DNA of 64,000 nt, from assembly GCF_027409185.1 (NCBI RefSeq), contig NC_084464.1:47839095-47903094 (forward strand), written 5' to 3'. Numbering within the stretch: position 1 is the stretch's first letter; each line of letters starts with the position of its first letter. Origin of the DNA: Cynocephalus volans. Taxonomy: Eukaryota > Chordata > Mammalia > Dermoptera > Cynocephalidae. Under the pieces are notes generated by a model. The model was not told the origin of the DNA, ran no database searches, and saw nothing but the letters and a program-made list of their open reading frames with translations. Shown one piece after another: positions 46,131-57,323 of the stretch. Both the position numbers and the translations under genes were made by a program.

Positions 46131-46362
46131 CATAAATAATCTCCAAAGTTTCTTCTTGGTGCATAAGAGGCTGGTCTCGTTAGGTTTGGCTTTGTTATTT
46201 CCATGGGTACGACAAAGGTGTAAATTAAACATATGGGCCTCCTTGAACTTGTGTTACAAATTGAGACTTTCTCAAGATTGAGCTGTTTTAGTTTCTGTCC
46301 AGAAGTTTTCATACAGAATCTTAGCCTGGATTTTGAAAATCTCTGTAATTTGCTTTTCTGTT

Positions 46363-46470
46363 GAGTGACTAACTATTCCAGTTTTCCAAGGACAACAGGG
46401 ATACCTGGGATGTAGGACTCTGAGTGCTAAAACAGGTAAAGTGCTGGGCAAATTGGGATGAATTGGTCAC
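46363..46470. mobile_element. short inverted-repeat element (MITE-like), copy 3
   Basis: Begins GTGACTAACTATTCCAG and ends with text whose reverse complement is GGTGACCAATTCATCCCA, matching the ends of the copies at 2446 and 6158. Confidence 0.55.
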
Positions 46471-47864
46471 CCTCCTTCTGTCCTAAGGCTAGAAAACCAG
46501 GCCCAAGACTCTCTCCACCAGAAGTCACCTGCAGAATCTATCAATTTGAGTGAAAGGATATAAACTTAAAATGATGCTTAGCGATCAATGTTTCAGTATT
46601 ACATTTTCTTAGAAATTATCCAGGTAGTCAAAAATTATTTATTAATTAACATAACTTAATTAATTAGTTAATTCAGCCTTTTAAAATGACCTGAGGATCT
46701 TGGAAATCGTGTTTAAGGTGACACACTATGAAATATAATTACCATTGATATACAATTTATTTCTTAGAATAATGAACCCATTTAGTTGAATACAAATTTC
46801 CACCTTTATCGTCTTAAACAGGTGTAAGGAAAATGTTGGCTTATTTGATCAGTAAGCCAAAATGAGAAGTGAAGAAAATTCAGATGAACTAGTTTTCTCG
46901 TAAAAAACAAACACAGATCTTATTAAAAACAGAAGGTATACTTGTATTATACATAACATACAGCAGAGAAAATGCAGATTGGTTATTATTTGTGTTTTGT
47001 AAATAAAAATTATTAAAGCAGTCTAATTTGTTCAAAGATTCATCTTAATTATATGAACCTGGTTCAAAATTTTTCTGAGCTAGCAATGTCCGTAAGAGGT
47101 ATTTTTTAAGTCTACAACACTTAAAGAATTAGAATTTCAGTTTCTTTATTTTCTGTTATTTTAAGGAACATTAGATTTATGCAGATTTATATAAGCACTT
47201 ACTTGTCTCTAACAACCAATCAATACAGAACTCCGTTAAGAGACGTAGTACTCTGTTATTAACACCTTCCAGATGTACCAAAGTATTTCATACTCACAAG
47301 AGTTAAAGGCCTTTCTGAAGTACAGACGTATAGACCCACAGAAAACATCTGGCTTTGTTTCTACAGTTCCAGCCACAGATCAAAAGTAAGCACAGAAACC
47401 TCAAAACTCACCAGTACAGATCACAAAGAGCTAGTGAGTAAGCAATTCTTAACCAATTTGTGGTCACAAATAGAAAAACAAACAAACAACAACAAAAAGA
47501 TTAGCAAACTGGATTTTCTGTTATCTCTCAACCAACAGGCACTAGGCCTCCATTATATACCCCGCAGGGGTCACCAAATAAGCCATAAAACCAAATCCCC
47601 ATCACTGCTGCCACCGATGGGGAATAACATATCAGTCATGTGCAACCACAGATAAAAACACAAAATCAGCGAAAAGGAAAACAACAACTAAAAAAACAGA
47701 ATCAGCAAACTCAGAGTTCTATTTCATTTGAGATTCGCTCTGACAGCCGAGAAAAGAAGTGACTGGGCTCAGAGGGCCCATGAAGTGCCCCGTCCAGCAG
47801 GGCAGTTCGGGTGGCCCTGCCAGGTGAGTCCACTGGGCCATCTCCACACACCTTCCAAAGCTGT

Positions 47865-48475
47865 TAAAGGATAATTTTCAAAAAGGTAAAATCATGACCT
47901 GTAGGTAATTATAAAATGAACTCATACAGAAGATTTTATTTAACTCATTAATTACTGAAGGATGTCACGAATGGGTCAAAGAGCATTTTAAAATCAAAGC
48001 AATTTAACAAAGAAATGTTAGAATCAGATTGCTGTGTCAGATTTTAAAAAGCCGGGCCGGCCCGTGGCTCACTCGGTAGAGTGCGGTGCTGATAACACCA
48101 AGGCCGCGGGTTCGGATCCTATATAGGGATGGCCGGTTTGCTCACTGGCTGAGCGTGGTGCTGACAACACCAAGCCAAGGGTTGAGATCCCCTTACCGGT
48201 CATCCTTTAAAAAAAAAAAAAAAGCTGGTTGATGTCCAACAGGCCATAAATCTTTGGAGTTACCTGTTCCATCAAATAAAAATGATTTACATCTCTCCTA
48301 GACAAAATCTATAATTAACACATGATTTCACTTAGTCTGGGACCCTTGATCAGTCCCATGAGATGAACTAAGTACATTTCTATAGTTTAGAAGATGCCTG
48401 GGTGGCCTTCGGCTCTGTATAATGCAGAAAGGATGTGCTGTCCATTTTTTGACTTATTTTCAAGTTTCAGATATT
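47865..48475. repeat. diverged direct repeat, copy B (split by a SINE)
   Basis: Partner of 45657-46130 in the same orientation. The dimeric SINE at 48053-48223 interrupts it exactly before 'gatgtccaacaggccataaat'. Confidence 0.75.
48053..48223 (+). mobile_element. dimeric tRNA-Ile-derived SINE, sense
   Basis: The cleanest sense copy in the window: GGGCCGGCCCGTGGCTCAC start, B-box GGTTCGGATCC, a second unit starting GGCCGGTTTGCTCAC, end CTTACCGGTCATCC, then a poly(A) tail. AAAAAGC at the left junction and after the tail is the probable target duplication. Confidence 0.88.
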
Positions 48476-48803
48476 TTTTTGGACACTGATGAACACGTTG
48501 TAGGAGGATTAGCTGCTGTTCTTTATCAAGGTCCTAGAGGGATGGGACTCAGGACAGATAAGTATCGATTTTGGATGGATAAAAGGAAAGGGTTTGGAGC
48601 CAGTTCAGGGCTCTGCTGAGAGTGCAGCCCTGGATGGGGCTGGAGAGTCCTAGGGGTAGGCCCTGGGTTCGGTTATCGGGAGAATTTGGAAATTGGGGAG
48701 AGGGGAGGTAGGTGTGGCTGAAGACAGACATCTCTCTTGTTTTGAGGGTAGCCCAGATCCTCCCCCAGTGAGAACAGCAGCCCAACTCACCCCTTCCTTC
48801 CAG

Positions 48804-48915
48804 GTAGCCAAGTTCAGCTTCCTGGGCAGCAAGGAGGAGCCAGAGATGATCTTCGACTGGGTGGATGTGGAGCGGAAGGGACACCTCACCCTTGAAGAAT
48901 TCAGCTCTGGACTTA
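48804..48915 (+). CDS. RAB44: RAB44 coding exon 2 (residues 73-110)
   Basis: Acceptor CCTTCCAG, donor CTTA followed by GTATGT (phase 1). It encodes VAKFSFLGSKEE and the second EF-hand-like unit, with loop D-V-E-R-K-G-H-L-T-L-E-E. Positions 1, 6, 8 and 12 fit the EF-hand pattern, but positions 3 and 5 (Glu, Lys) do not, so calcium affinity is doubtful. Confidence 0.9.
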
Positions 48916-50492
48916 GTATGTCTGTCCTGGGAGGGCCTCGGGGGAATTCCTGCAGCCAGGAGTCCCTCATAGTGTGCCCAGCCGGTGCTAAACTGGGTTG
49001 TCAGAAAAGACAACCCTTTTCCCAGCCAGGGGACCTTCACAACACAGCTGAGAGCAGTTCAGGGTGTTCCCCTGAGCACCCCCCTTCTCCAGAGAGGCCT
49101 CTGGGCTTGCCTCCTGACCCCCGCCTTGTCTTCCCTCCAACAAAAGGCTTCTCTCCAGAGAGCGAGAAGTTAAATACCTTCCATTTCTGAGAACACAGGC
49201 CTTGTTTCCACCTGAGGAGGACCATATTCTGGCTTGGATTAAGGGAATTCCAGGCCCCAAGGAACAGCAGAGGGTGATATTTAGGGAGTAGGGGCTTCCC
49301 AGGTGCTGAGACACCACTGGGCATGGCCACCACAGCACCTGCCTCTCAGGGCGGGCTCGACAGGACTTAGAGAGCCCAAGGCTGACAGGGCACGATTGTC
49401 CCACTGATCCTCTCCACAGGGGAGGAACTTCTGGACCAGGGAATGGAAAGGGGGGTGTCCTCAGAAAACCCCTGCAAAACACAGCTCAGCCTCCATGTCC
49501 ACAAAGCTGTCCAGAGTTCTCAGGTCAGCTGAATCTCCGAAAGTTTGGAGGACAGCAGAGAGGGGGGCCAGGAATCTGCATTTGCAGGTTGGGGCCACCC
49601 AGGAGCTGGTTGTTTCAGTTCTGTTGATTGAGGAGGTGAGAGTGGGGAGGAAGACTCAGGGCCCGGAATGTGGGTGGGGTGCAGAGGGAACACGGTTGTT
49701 CACGCAGTCCCCCAGGGCCATCTTCACATCTGAATTCCACCATGCCTGCCATGCCAGGGACTTTCTATTGCCTATGGAACAAAATCCAACCCCATTCCTG
49801 GAGGCTGCAGAGCCCGTACCACCCAGACCCTGCCAACCACTTGGGCTCACTCAGTGCCACTTACCCACTCTGTCTTGCCAGCCTGGCTCCTATCTCAGGG
49901 CCTTTGCATGTGCTGTGCTCTCTGCCTAGAATGTGCTTCTCTGAAAATCCACACTGCTCGCACCTCCTTGTTCACATCTCAGTCACAGTGTTAGCTCCTG
50001 GGACACTCCTATCCACTCCATCTAAAGTAGGTCCTCCCCAGTCTCTCAGGGGGAACTACTCTGCTTATTCCTTTGGCTCACCTCGCAAATTCACTTAAAC
50101 AAACAAAAAGAAAGTATCTTGTTCGATCCTCACTAGAATGTCAGCTCCACCAGGGCAGGGATTTTGACCAATTTTATCACCAGAACATAGTGCTCAATAA
50201 ATATTCCTTGACTGAGTGTATGAAGAATCTGTTGGCCACCATGAAGCTGCTGTGTGACTTCCAGTAAGTCTTTTAGTGTCTCTGGGCCTCAAATGCTCAT
50301 CTGTAAAATGGGCACAGTGTCTACCTTGAGTACACTCCCAAGATTGATATGAGGAATGTATAAATGTGGCCCTGTATAAATGTGACCGGCACAGGTAAAA
50401 TTACTTCCCCAGGTGCTGGATGGGGCAGGGTGGGAACTCCGGGGCCTGGTCCCAACCCACTGTGCTCCTCTCTGTCCTTCTCTGGCCCACAG
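48916..50492 (+). other. RAB44 intron 2
   Basis: GT-AG intron. An L2 element occupies about 49735-50222 and MIR-like sequence about 50215-50330. The rest is unassigned. Confidence 0.7.
49735..50222 (+). mobile_element. L2 LINE fragment including 3' end
   Basis: 'ggctcctatctcagggcctttgcatgtgctgtgctctctgcctagaatg', 'cctccttgttcacatctcagtcacagtg' and the terminal 'atagtgctcaataaatattccttgactgagtg' are L2 3' sequence. Confidence 0.8.
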
Positions 50493-50667
50493 AAAACATT
50501 TTTGGCTCCAGTCCAAGCACCCATAGGCTCCGCAGAAGGAGGCCACTGCCCTCTAAGCGGGTATCTGCAACCACCCGCTTCCCAGTGCTGGAAGAGGCTG
50601 ATGCTGAGGAGAAGGCAGAGTTCCTTGTCTTCATGGAGCAGCTGGGGACCAGCCACTCACTTCCTGA
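50493..50667 (+). CDS. RAB44: RAB44 coding exon 3 (residues 110-168)
   Basis: Acceptor CTGGCCCACAG, donor CCTGA followed by GTAAGG (phase 2). It encodes KNIFGSSPSTHRLRRRRPL and an acidic helix, EEADAEEKAEFLVFMEQLG. The basic cluster precedes the coiled coil. Reading joins cleanly on both sides. Confidence 0.9.
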
Positions 50668-51947
50668 GTAAGGCCAGTGCAGTGTGCATATGTGGTGGGG
50701 GAGGCTCTGCCGTCCAGTGGGGACAAGGGTTCTCTTAGACACGGTGCCAAGGGGGCAGGCTGCTGGGCAGAGCCGGGTAAAAATCCCAGCTTGGCCACTG
50801 TCTAGCTGTGTGACCTTGGGCAAGTGGCCTGACCTCTGACCTCTTTCTCTGGCTGCAGAATGAGCATAAAAGCGGTGGTGGGGTTAAAACCATGTGCAGA
50901 GGATGTCTGGTCAATGAAGAATCTTTCCGACCCCCACACTCTCTTCCCTTGTCCTGTCCTGTAGAATCACTCTCCAGAAGGATTAGTGAGTTGGGGTATC
51001 AGCCTCCCAAGGGTACTCACATTCTTCAAAACATGAGGCTCCCTGAGGTTGCCTTTCTTAATTCAAAAAGAGGGTCTCCCAGTGGGGCAATGCCCTGGGT
51101 TGCACAGGTTTGGAGACAGGAGGGCATTTCCTCCAATTTGTCTCAGGCTCTGGGCTTATGGGGTTCACTCATGCTCAGAGAAAAGGAACCCTGACTGAAA
51201 ATGCCCCCTCCACATCCCCAGCCCCCGGGCTGTGTTAGAGCCGTCGAAGGAATCACCCTCACGCATTCACCTCGGCTCACTTACCCCACCTACGGGGATC
51301 TAGGCCCCGTGAGGACAATTCCTCACATTTGGCTCTTGGAGGGTGGGACAGGCAAGGCAGGATTTAGGGTGTCAGCTGGTGGGGCAAGTGGGATGGGGAG
51401 CCACTTACCCACTTGGCAGCTTGGCCTGGGCTCTGTCCTCTGGCATCTGTCTCTATGACTTAATTAAATCCCTGTGAAAACAGCATTTATCAAGTGCCAA
51501 CTATGTGCCAGGCCCTGAGCTGGTGCTTTCATCAGGTATGTCTGTCATTCCCCAAGACCTTGCAGGGCAGGTATTGGCCACCCCCCGCTTTCCAAATGAG
51601 CCCAGAAATGGCATGGGACTTGCTGAAAGTCATACAGCTATAGGTTAGGAAAAGAGAGAAGGCAGATGGAAGCCCTGGGCCATTAGGCTTCCAAGTCCCC
51701 CCACCCCACTATTAATCACTGAATCATAAAGAGACAAAATGCTGTAGGGTTCAAGAAAGGAGACAGCACATCTGGGAAAGGATCCTGGATGAGGTAGCAA
51801 TTCATTGCGTCTCGTAGGGCATCAATAGATTTTTGTGGTCCAGGTGCCCAAGTCTCTCAGACCGTTGCAATTAAAACTGGGGAGTAGAGTACCCCTGCTT
51901 GTTAGCCCCACCTTGTATCTAATCTCAGGCTATCCTCCCCTCTCCAG
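50668..51947 (+). other. RAB44 intron 3
   Basis: GT-AG intron. MIR is at about 50760-50880, and MIR-like antisense text at about 51480-51640. The rest is unassigned. Confidence 0.65.
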
Positions 51948-52094
51948 GCAGACGGAGATCTGGCAGCTGTGGGGGAAGCTGCGGCAGGAGGAGCCCCAGC
52001 TGGCAGGCAACCTGGAGGCCTTTCTGGCCAAGATGACCAGCCGCCTGCAGGAGGCACGGGCTGACAAGGAGGCTCTGGAGCTGACCCTGAGGAA
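51948..52094 (+). CDS. RAB44: RAB44 coding exon 4 (residues 168-217)
   Basis: Acceptor CCTCTCCAG, donor GGAA followed by GTGAGT (phase 2). It encodes QTEIWQLWGKLRQEEPQLAG followed by a heptad-like stretch rich in Leu, Glu, Lys and Arg, the start of the coiled coil. Confidence 0.92.
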
Positions 52095-52753
52095 GTGAGT
52101 GGGGGGTGGGGGTGTGCCTTACCCCCGTGTCTGGCCCACAGGAGGTGCTCTTCACACTTCAGCTGAGTCTGAGTTGGATTCCCCTGGCTCCTCCTGTCTA
52201 CAGCAGGGCCTGGTAGCTGCATGGGGCAGAGCTGATCTGGAGGAAGAGGTGGCTCAGGGGACCTGTTGGGGAGGACACAGTTGGTCCTTTGGCAGGCGTG
52301 GGAATGGCAAGTGTGTCTTGGTACAGAGCCACTGTGGCACCCAACTCCAGGGGCACCACTCACGTAGATGGCAATGCATGTGGTGACCCTGGAGTTGGCA
52401 AGAGTGCAGCCCTGCCAGGGGGTCTGAGTTATGGAGGCCAGGGGATGGTGACAGAGGGAGGTGGGGACACTGTAAGGGCTATGGGGGCCATATGATAGGG
52501 CCAGGGGAACCAATAACTTGGTGATGGTTACAGGAGCTGGTGTGGTGAGATCAGGGTGACCAATGTCAAAGTCATATGGGTCAGGGGGCTGTTATTGGGA
52601 TGACTGTTCTCAGGGCAACAAAGGTCAGTGATTGCTGGCATGGCGAGGTGAGCAGTAGGATGGACTCCAAACCCAGGCCCCACTCACCCCTGCCAGCAGC
52701 AGGGCCCTGGGGGGCTGATGGGCTGCCTGGCTTCTGCCTCCCACCCCTTCCAG
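52095..52753 (+). other. RAB44 intron 4
   Basis: GT-AG intron of 659 bp. No repeat or other feature recognised. Confidence 0.65.
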
Positions 52754-52844
52754 GCATGACTCTGACCACCATCGTGAGGTCCAGCAGCTCTATGAGGAGA
52801 TGGAGCAGCAGATCCGCCAGGAGAAGCAGCAGCTGCAGGCCAAG
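52754..52844 (+). CDS. RAB44: RAB44 coding exon 5 (residues 217-247)
   Basis: Acceptor CCTTCCAG, donor AAG followed by GTGGGC (phase 0). It encodes a coiled-coil segment with REVQQLYEEMEQQIRQEKQQ. Confidence 0.92.
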
Positions 52845-53271
52845 GTGGGCTCCCTACTGGCAGCCTGCCGCTTCCCCTGTTACCCTAGACTCCTCTGCTG
52901 GCCAAGTAGTGAGGCCAGTGACTGGCCAATATGGGGCAGCAGGAGGCTGCTGGGAGTGGGTCCTCTCCCTGACCTGAGCAGCTCGTGTTCCCCAGAGAGA
53001 GGGGGTGAGGAGTGCCAAATCTGGGCCCACTTCCCATCTCTGCTAGGTCTCACTGTCTGCCAGAGATGGTCCTTCCACCCTCTGGGCCTTAGTCTCCTTG
53101 TTGCCACCATCTAGGCCTGGGCGAGGGGGGCTGTCCTGAGACCCCACCTTGCTGGGACATCCTGGCCCATGCACCCCAGGCCCAGGGGGAGGTGGAGTGT
53201 GGGGAGGGCTGGCCTAGCCTGGCTGGCCCCTGGAGTCTGCAGGGCTGGGGCTGAGCCTGTCAACTCCACAG
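52845..53271 (+). other. RAB44 intron 5
   Basis: GT-AG intron of 427 bp. No feature recognised. Confidence 0.65.
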
Positions 53272-53367
53272 AGCGACTCTCAGGGCCTGGCCCTCAGCTC
53301 CCAGATGCAGGAGGTCCTGGAGGCCAAGGAGCGCAAGGTGCAGCAGCTGGCTGAGGGCCAGAGGGAG
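53272..53367 (+). CDS. RAB44: RAB44 coding exon 6 (residues 248-279)
   Basis: Acceptor ACTCCACAG, donor GAG followed by GTGAGT (phase 0). The coiled coil continues with SSQMQEVLEAKERKVQQLAE. Confidence 0.92.
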
Positions 53368-55113
53368 GTGAGTGACAGGGCTTCCTGGGAGCCCACTTTC
53401 TGAAGGTTCGCAGACTCTGACACCTGTCTCCTTGGGCCTGCTGTCAGTGCTCTCTGATCCTGACTGGCTAAGTCAGCCTGAAGCTACCACCCAGCCCTGG
53501 GGATTCACGGAGCTGGTTGGGCTCCCATATGAGAGCAGGCCCCTAGGAAAGAAGCATACTAGGCCCTTTTCTGAGATGAGGCCAGGTAGCGTAGTAGGAG
53601 AACTGGGCTGTGAGGCAGAGATCCAGGTGCGAATCCCTGCTGTTCAGATTAAGAGCTGTGCAAACCTGAGGAAATAGCTTGGCTTGTCCTGGCCTCAGTT
53701 TCTCCATCTGCAAAATGGGGATAGCTGCATCCATTGCAGCTCCCAGACTACTTGTGGCAAATGAGGTAATAAATGAGAAAGCTCTTTGAAACAGGAAAGC
53801 ACCAGACAAGTATGAGGTCTCAGCATTGGAGAGGTTGGTGAATGGGCTGTTGACATTCACCTCTCATCTCCATTGTCAGCTGAGTGAACTTGGCTGCCCA
53901 CAAACATTTTTAACACCTTCAAGCTTTGGTTTCCTCATCAGAGAAATGGAGATCAGAACTTCTGCTTTAAAAGGCTGCTGTGACCATTAGGTGTACTGTA
54001 TGCATGGGCCTAAGATGGTTTCTGGCATGTAGTAGGTGCTTTATACCTCACAGTTGTCCCTGTCTCTGAATCTGACCTAGCTTCCCGCTTAGGGTCAGGT
54101 TACCTGCTGCCCAGACACCCTAGGTCTCGTAGCCTATCGTCTCTTCCGGATGGCATTGTAGCTAAGTCTTTGAGTCTGAGACCCTGCCCTACTGTCTCCT
54201 CCTTCCTCAACTTGTTGTCAGGACAACCAGTATCTCTTCAGCCCTGGACAAGGTCCCCATGCCTTTCCCACCATTGCCTTGGCTGGCCCTGTTACCAGGT
54301 CTCCCCATCTCCACATGAGCTGGTTTCCCAGGTGCTTTTGCACTGGCTGTTGCTTGGAAATTGAGGCAGACCCCTTCTGCCAAGAGAGGAGATAGGGCTC
54401 CCCACACAGGGCCATTTTGTTCTGTTCCCTGTTGATGTGAAGCTCCTATCTCCCCCAGACCATTCATTCTTTCTCCCCACAACTGCTTTCGAGAACCTAC
54501 TATGTGGCAGGGAGTCAAGGAAGGCCTCCCTAAGATGAAGAGGCAAGGGCCAGCCATGTGACATCTGGGGAAGAGCATTCAGACAGAGGCAACAGCAAAC
54601 ACAGGGGCCCTGAGATGGGGATGTGCAGAGAATGTTTGAGGAACATTGAGCAGACCTGCGGACTGGACCACACTGAGGGAGGGGCCGCAGTAGCGAAGGA
54701 GGTGAGGGTGTGGCGGGAGGGACTGCGGGCCCTGGAGGCCATTGTGAGAACTCTGCACATGGTCAAGCAGCGCTCCGAGTATGTGATTTGCTGTCGCATC
54801 AGGAGCCTCCTGCAGACCAGATGGAGCCCAGGGAGGAGCAGCCATCGCAGGGCTTTGTGCAGAGGAGGGTGCCATCTGATTTAGGTTTCAGGCCCTTGTG
54901 GTGCTGACAGTTTATGTTTCTCACATGGTTTACTCTCTCCTCCTTGCCCCAACATTTCAAATGTCTTTTCTGGGTGGGAGGTAATAGAGCTAGTTAGGCC
55001 ACTGAGGGGTAATCGCACCCTCCTAATCCTATGTTTTAAGCTGGGTCTCTAGGAGCCTGGGGGGTATCTAGGGCAACTGGGCTTCTCTCCTCCTTGCCCT
55101 CCACACCCGGCAG
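53368..55113 (+). other. RAB44 intron 6
   Basis: GT-AG intron. MIR is at about 53595-53810 (+), with MIR/L2-like text at about 53880-54050. An open frame across 54558-54884 has no splice or domain support. Confidence 0.65.
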
Positions 55114-55301
55114 CTGGAGGCTCAGCTCCACCATCTCAGCAGCACATATCAGGAGGCCAGCTTGGAGAACCAGCAGCTTCAGGAGGCCAAGCGTGACCTG
55201 TCTGGGCGGCTGGAGGAGGTGCAGGGACAACTGCAGGTGACCAGGGGGCACCTGGACACCGTCAGGGGCCGAGTGTCCTGGCAGATGGAGGAGGAACCGA
55301 G
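55114..55301 (+). CDS. RAB44: RAB44 coding exon 7 (residues 280-342), GC donor
   Basis: Acceptor CACCCGGCAG. It encodes the last coiled-coil part (LEAQLHHLSSTYQEASLENQ, then further Gln/Leu/Glu-rich heptads). Joining to the next exon in frame needs the donor CCGAG followed by GCAAGT, a GC-AG intron with an otherwise perfect donor context. Reading on without splicing meets a stop at 55369-55371. Confidence 0.88.
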
Positions 55302-55851
55302 GCAAGTGGCTGCCATCCCTGGACTGGGGTGGACACCAGGGGCTTCCTGGAAGAGGGCAGGGGAGCTCTGAGTTCTCCAAGGCTCTGGTTAGCACACAGT
55401 GCACACACAGGCTCCCTCCTTAAACCTCACAACAACTCTGCCAAGCTGGGATTATCATACCCATTTCTCAGATGAAGAAACAGGCACAGAAAAGGGAAAG
55501 ACTTGTGCCCAAGACCACATGGCTGGAATTAAAACACACATATACATACACACATACGCACAGGGCCTAGTGCGGTCGTGGATCCCTGGCAGATACTCAC
55601 TCTACTTATAGCTCAGAGTAGTAGGATGGGCTAGAATGGTTATGGAAGGCTTCCTGGAGGAGGTGAGGCTTCATGTGGGACTTGAGGGTGGGCAGGATTT
55701 GGTGGGAGGGGGAGAGGGGAGTGCATGCTGGGTGAGAAGGACCGCCTGAGTGAAGACTGGGAGGAGGGCCAGTGCAGTGTGGGCTGGGCAATGAATGTTG
55801 AGGGCTGCACTTGCCCCTCCCTTGACCTTTGCTTCTTTGCTTTCTTACCAG
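55302..55851 (+). other. RAB44 intron 7 (GC-AG)
   Basis: Begins GCAAGTGG and ends TTTCTTACCAG. It holds an antisense MIR fragment at about 55395-55535. Confidence 0.75.
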
Positions 55852-57323
55852 TGTCCCCAGAACAGGAGAGAAGGCCCCAGAGCCTCAGGCTGTCTCCTCT
55901 GAGGAGGCCCCCCTGCCTGGGCTGTTTGGGGACAATGATGACTGGGATCAACTCCTGAGCAGCTTCAGCAGCCCTCCTCACAGAGCCCTGCAGCTCTCCT
56001 GGAGTCCACCCCCAACCCCGAGTGCTACCTCGGGCCCGCAGACGCCCCGTGTGGTCAGGCAGATCTCTATCTCAGAGCCACATGCTTTGCTGTTTGGTCA
56101 GGAGCCATCTTCAGATCCAGATGGAGCTGCAAGGAGCTCCCCTCGGGTGCCTTCTGGGGACAAGGACAGGCAAGGAGTGGACCCAGATGGGCAGGACATC
56201 AGTCCAGAGCAGCCTGTTGAGCCTCAAGGCCTAGACCCTGATGATAAGTTAGGGCTCAGATATGAGGCCCACTTCCTCTGGGGTACCCCAGGAACCCCAG
56301 CTGGGGTGTCAGGAAGCCTGGTGGCAGAAGCACTCAAAGTGCTTGTTCCTTTGGAGGATGGGTCCCCGCTCCATGTGAACTCTTCTCCTCCCCAGGCCCC
56401 AGCTGGGCTCAGCAAACAGTTCCAGGCCTCAGACACAGATGACAAGGGGCCCGGGCTTGGGCCTTCCCCAGCCAAGCCACCCAGGCAGACAGAGGCCCTC
56501 CATCAGGACCCACATGATGCTGGCTCTGAGCCAGAACCAGGGTCCTGGGGAGCCAGAGCCCTCACATCAGGGCCAGCCGAGCCCTCCCAGGGCCTGGAGC
56601 CTGTGAGTCAGGCTCCCACAGAAGAGCTGGAGCAGGGCAAGCCAGGCTCGGCTGTGCAGGAGGGCCATGCTGGGGGGCTGAGACAAGCTCCCGGCCAGGT
56701 CCTCGGGCCAGATGGGCTGCCTGCCCTCCCCCACCAGAGTGTGGAAGAGGAACCCAGGGCTGCCGAGGGAAAACAAGTGGGCCAAGGCGGGCAGGACCTT
56801 GGTTCAGAGCAGTCAGTTGAGGTGCATGGCCTGGAAATTGGGCATTCAGAACTCCCCCAGCAAGATACTCCGCTTGTTCCTCTTCCGTCTGACACACCGC
56901 AGGCTCAGGCAGAAGCAGAAGCCCCTGCTTCTGGAAAACTGTCACCACCAAGGGGCTCTCCTCCCGGGGTCGCTCAGCCTGGGGCTGGAGCAGGGCCCCT
57001 GGAGCTCAAACAATCTCTCTCCACCATGACTGAGATGGAAGCTCAACCAAGGCCCCCACCCACGACTGCTCATGCAGAAGGAGAGCCAGGCCCCCCTCAA
57101 TCCAGGGAGCCAAGGGCACAGAACAGGCCTCAAGACCCAGGAATGGACTCCGGGGAGGCTAAACCAACCCCATCCCCAGGAGAATCCATGGCTGGCAAGC
57201 CTCTGCGTGACCCTGATTACCTCTTCCATGTCATCTTCCTGGGAGACTCCAACGTGGGCAAAACATCCTTCCTGCACCTGCTGCACCAGGACTCTTTCGC
57301 CAGTGGGCTGGCAGCTACCGTGG
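55852..57323 (+). CDS. RAB44: RAB44 coding exon 8 (residues 342-833), disordered region and G1
   Basis: The largest exon, 1472 nt, fully open. It starts SVPRTGEKAPEPQ, has the short acidic-aromatic block LFGDNDDWDQLLSS, and then about 430 residues rich in Pro, Glu, Gly, Ser and Gln with no predicted fold. It ends with the start of the GTPase domain: DPDYLFHVIFLGDSNVGKTS. All key P-loop residues (G-x4-G-K-T) are present at 806-813. The donor is GTGG followed by GTAAGG (phase 1). Confidence 0.93.

Larger units (their letters stand above)
45068..48803 (+). other. RAB44 intron 1, with a diverged direct-repeat pair
   Basis: A 3.7-kb intron rich in AT. Sequence at 45657-46130 recurs at 47865-48475 (interrupted there by a SINE). 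A MITE-like copy is at 46363-46470. An LTR-like antisense structure is possible, see findings. Open frames in it have no support. Confidence 0.7.

Noticed and set aside
54558-54884. Extra RAB44 exon in intron 6
   Set aside because: No acceptor/donor pair keeps the frame, and exons 6 and 7 already join cleanly.
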